Shown in pieces: positions 7,317 through 7,440 of a DNA stretch of 7,440 bases. A program made the position numbers and the translations under genes. A model generated the notes under the pieces. That model was not told the origin of the DNA, made no database searches, and saw only the letters and a program-made list of their open reading frames with translations. Each line of letters starts with the position of its first letter. The stretch's first letter is position 1. Origin of the DNA: Anaerolineae bacterium (GTDB lineage: Bacteria > Chloroflexota > Anaerolineae > DUEN01); contig JAGHDS010000052.1 of NCBI GenBank assembly GCA_021159845.1, forward strand, positions 1-7,440, read 5' to 3'.

Positions 7317-7336
7317 GCGGTGATTAGCGGTGATTA
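7317..7336. repeat. Tandem 10-bp direct repeat abutting the -35 box
   Basis: GCGGTGATTA occurs twice in perfect tandem (7317-7326 and 7327-7336), two bases upstream of the -35. The period of 10 bp puts both copies on the same face of the helix. The span is about -38 to -57, a usual place for an activator touching RNA polymerase. The bound protein is unknown. Confidence 0.6.
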
Positions 7337-7339
7337 CCC

Positions 7340-7359
7340 ACATCTCACCGCGGAGATGT
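7340..7359. promoter_or_regulatory. Palindromic putative operator upstream of the promoter
   Basis: ACATCTC (7340-7346) and GAGATGT (7353-7359) form a perfect 7-bp inverted repeat around a 6-bp centre whose middle step is CG. Even-length palindromes with a central CG are typical of LacI-family sites, which often control sugar importers, though TetR-type or other dimers could also fit. Its centre is about 70 bp upstream of the predicted start. It also contains TCACCGC (7345-7351), the inverse of the heptamer in the adjacent direct repeats. Confidence 0.45.
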
Positions 7360-7440
7360 TCTAAGTTTTGTCAAGAGGATGCACATTACCAAGTGAATAG
7401 CGAAGCATTGGAAGCAGACAATACAAAGCTCTGCGGTGCC

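Noticed and set aside
7369..7374. Perfect TTGACA on the minus strand as an alternative -35
   Set aside because: No acceptable -10 lies 16-18 bases downstream; that place is GC-rich (GCGGTG).
7360..7440. A gene or divergent promoter at the right edge
   Set aside because: Short stops occur in all frames, and the plus-strand TTGTCA (7368-7373) has no -10 at proper spacing. Nothing can be supported here.

Overview
The window looks like a piece of a moderately GC-rich bacterial chromosome, most likely from the Chloroflexota or a neighbouring phylum. That guess is by eye. It rests on a Tat-type lipoprotein sugar-binding protein ending its signal in LFAACAP, a roughly 970-codon double FtsX-type permease, and sugar-permease genes with no ATPase gene beside them. 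No taxonomic search could be run.

Layout, left to right. Positions 1-287 (+) hold the C-terminal third or so of a class II aldolase/adducin-family protein, cut by the window edge. A 16-bp perfect hairpin (311-357) separates it from the converging minus-strand block. Positions 359-3271 (-) hold a large FtsX/MacB-type ABC permease gene, intact in frame except for one in-frame TGA (2339-2341). Next come two sugar ABC importer permeases (3366-4193 and 4233-5189, both -). A 13-bp intercistronic hairpin (5211-5241) follows, then the Tat-exported solute-binding lipoprotein gene (5308-6843, -). Positions 6844-7440 hold no gene. They contain a long leader, a good sigma-70-type promoter (-10 at 7286-7291) and a cluster of repeated heptamers that look like operator sites. 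Nothing beyond these sites was seen in 7360-7440.

How it fits together. Transcription from the promoter near 7280 would run leftward through binding protein, MalF-type permease and MalG-type permease, and perhaps on into the FtsX-type gene. The first three genes form a CUT1-type carbohydrate importer. Its cytoplasmic ATPase is not here and is presumably supplied from elsewhere. The binding protein comes first and is followed by a strong hairpin, a layout often used to make more binding protein than permease. The aldolase fragment may belong to a sugar-phosphate catabolic locus, but the substrate cannot be read from the sequence.

The points most worth a second look are the lone in-frame TGA in the FtsX-type gene, the GCGGTGA heptamer cluster upstream of the promoter, the roughly 435-nt leader with an AUG-UAA start-stop element behind a perfect ribosome binding site, and the intercistronic hairpin. 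I found no convincing new multi-gene system, CRISPR array, RNA gene or mobile element.
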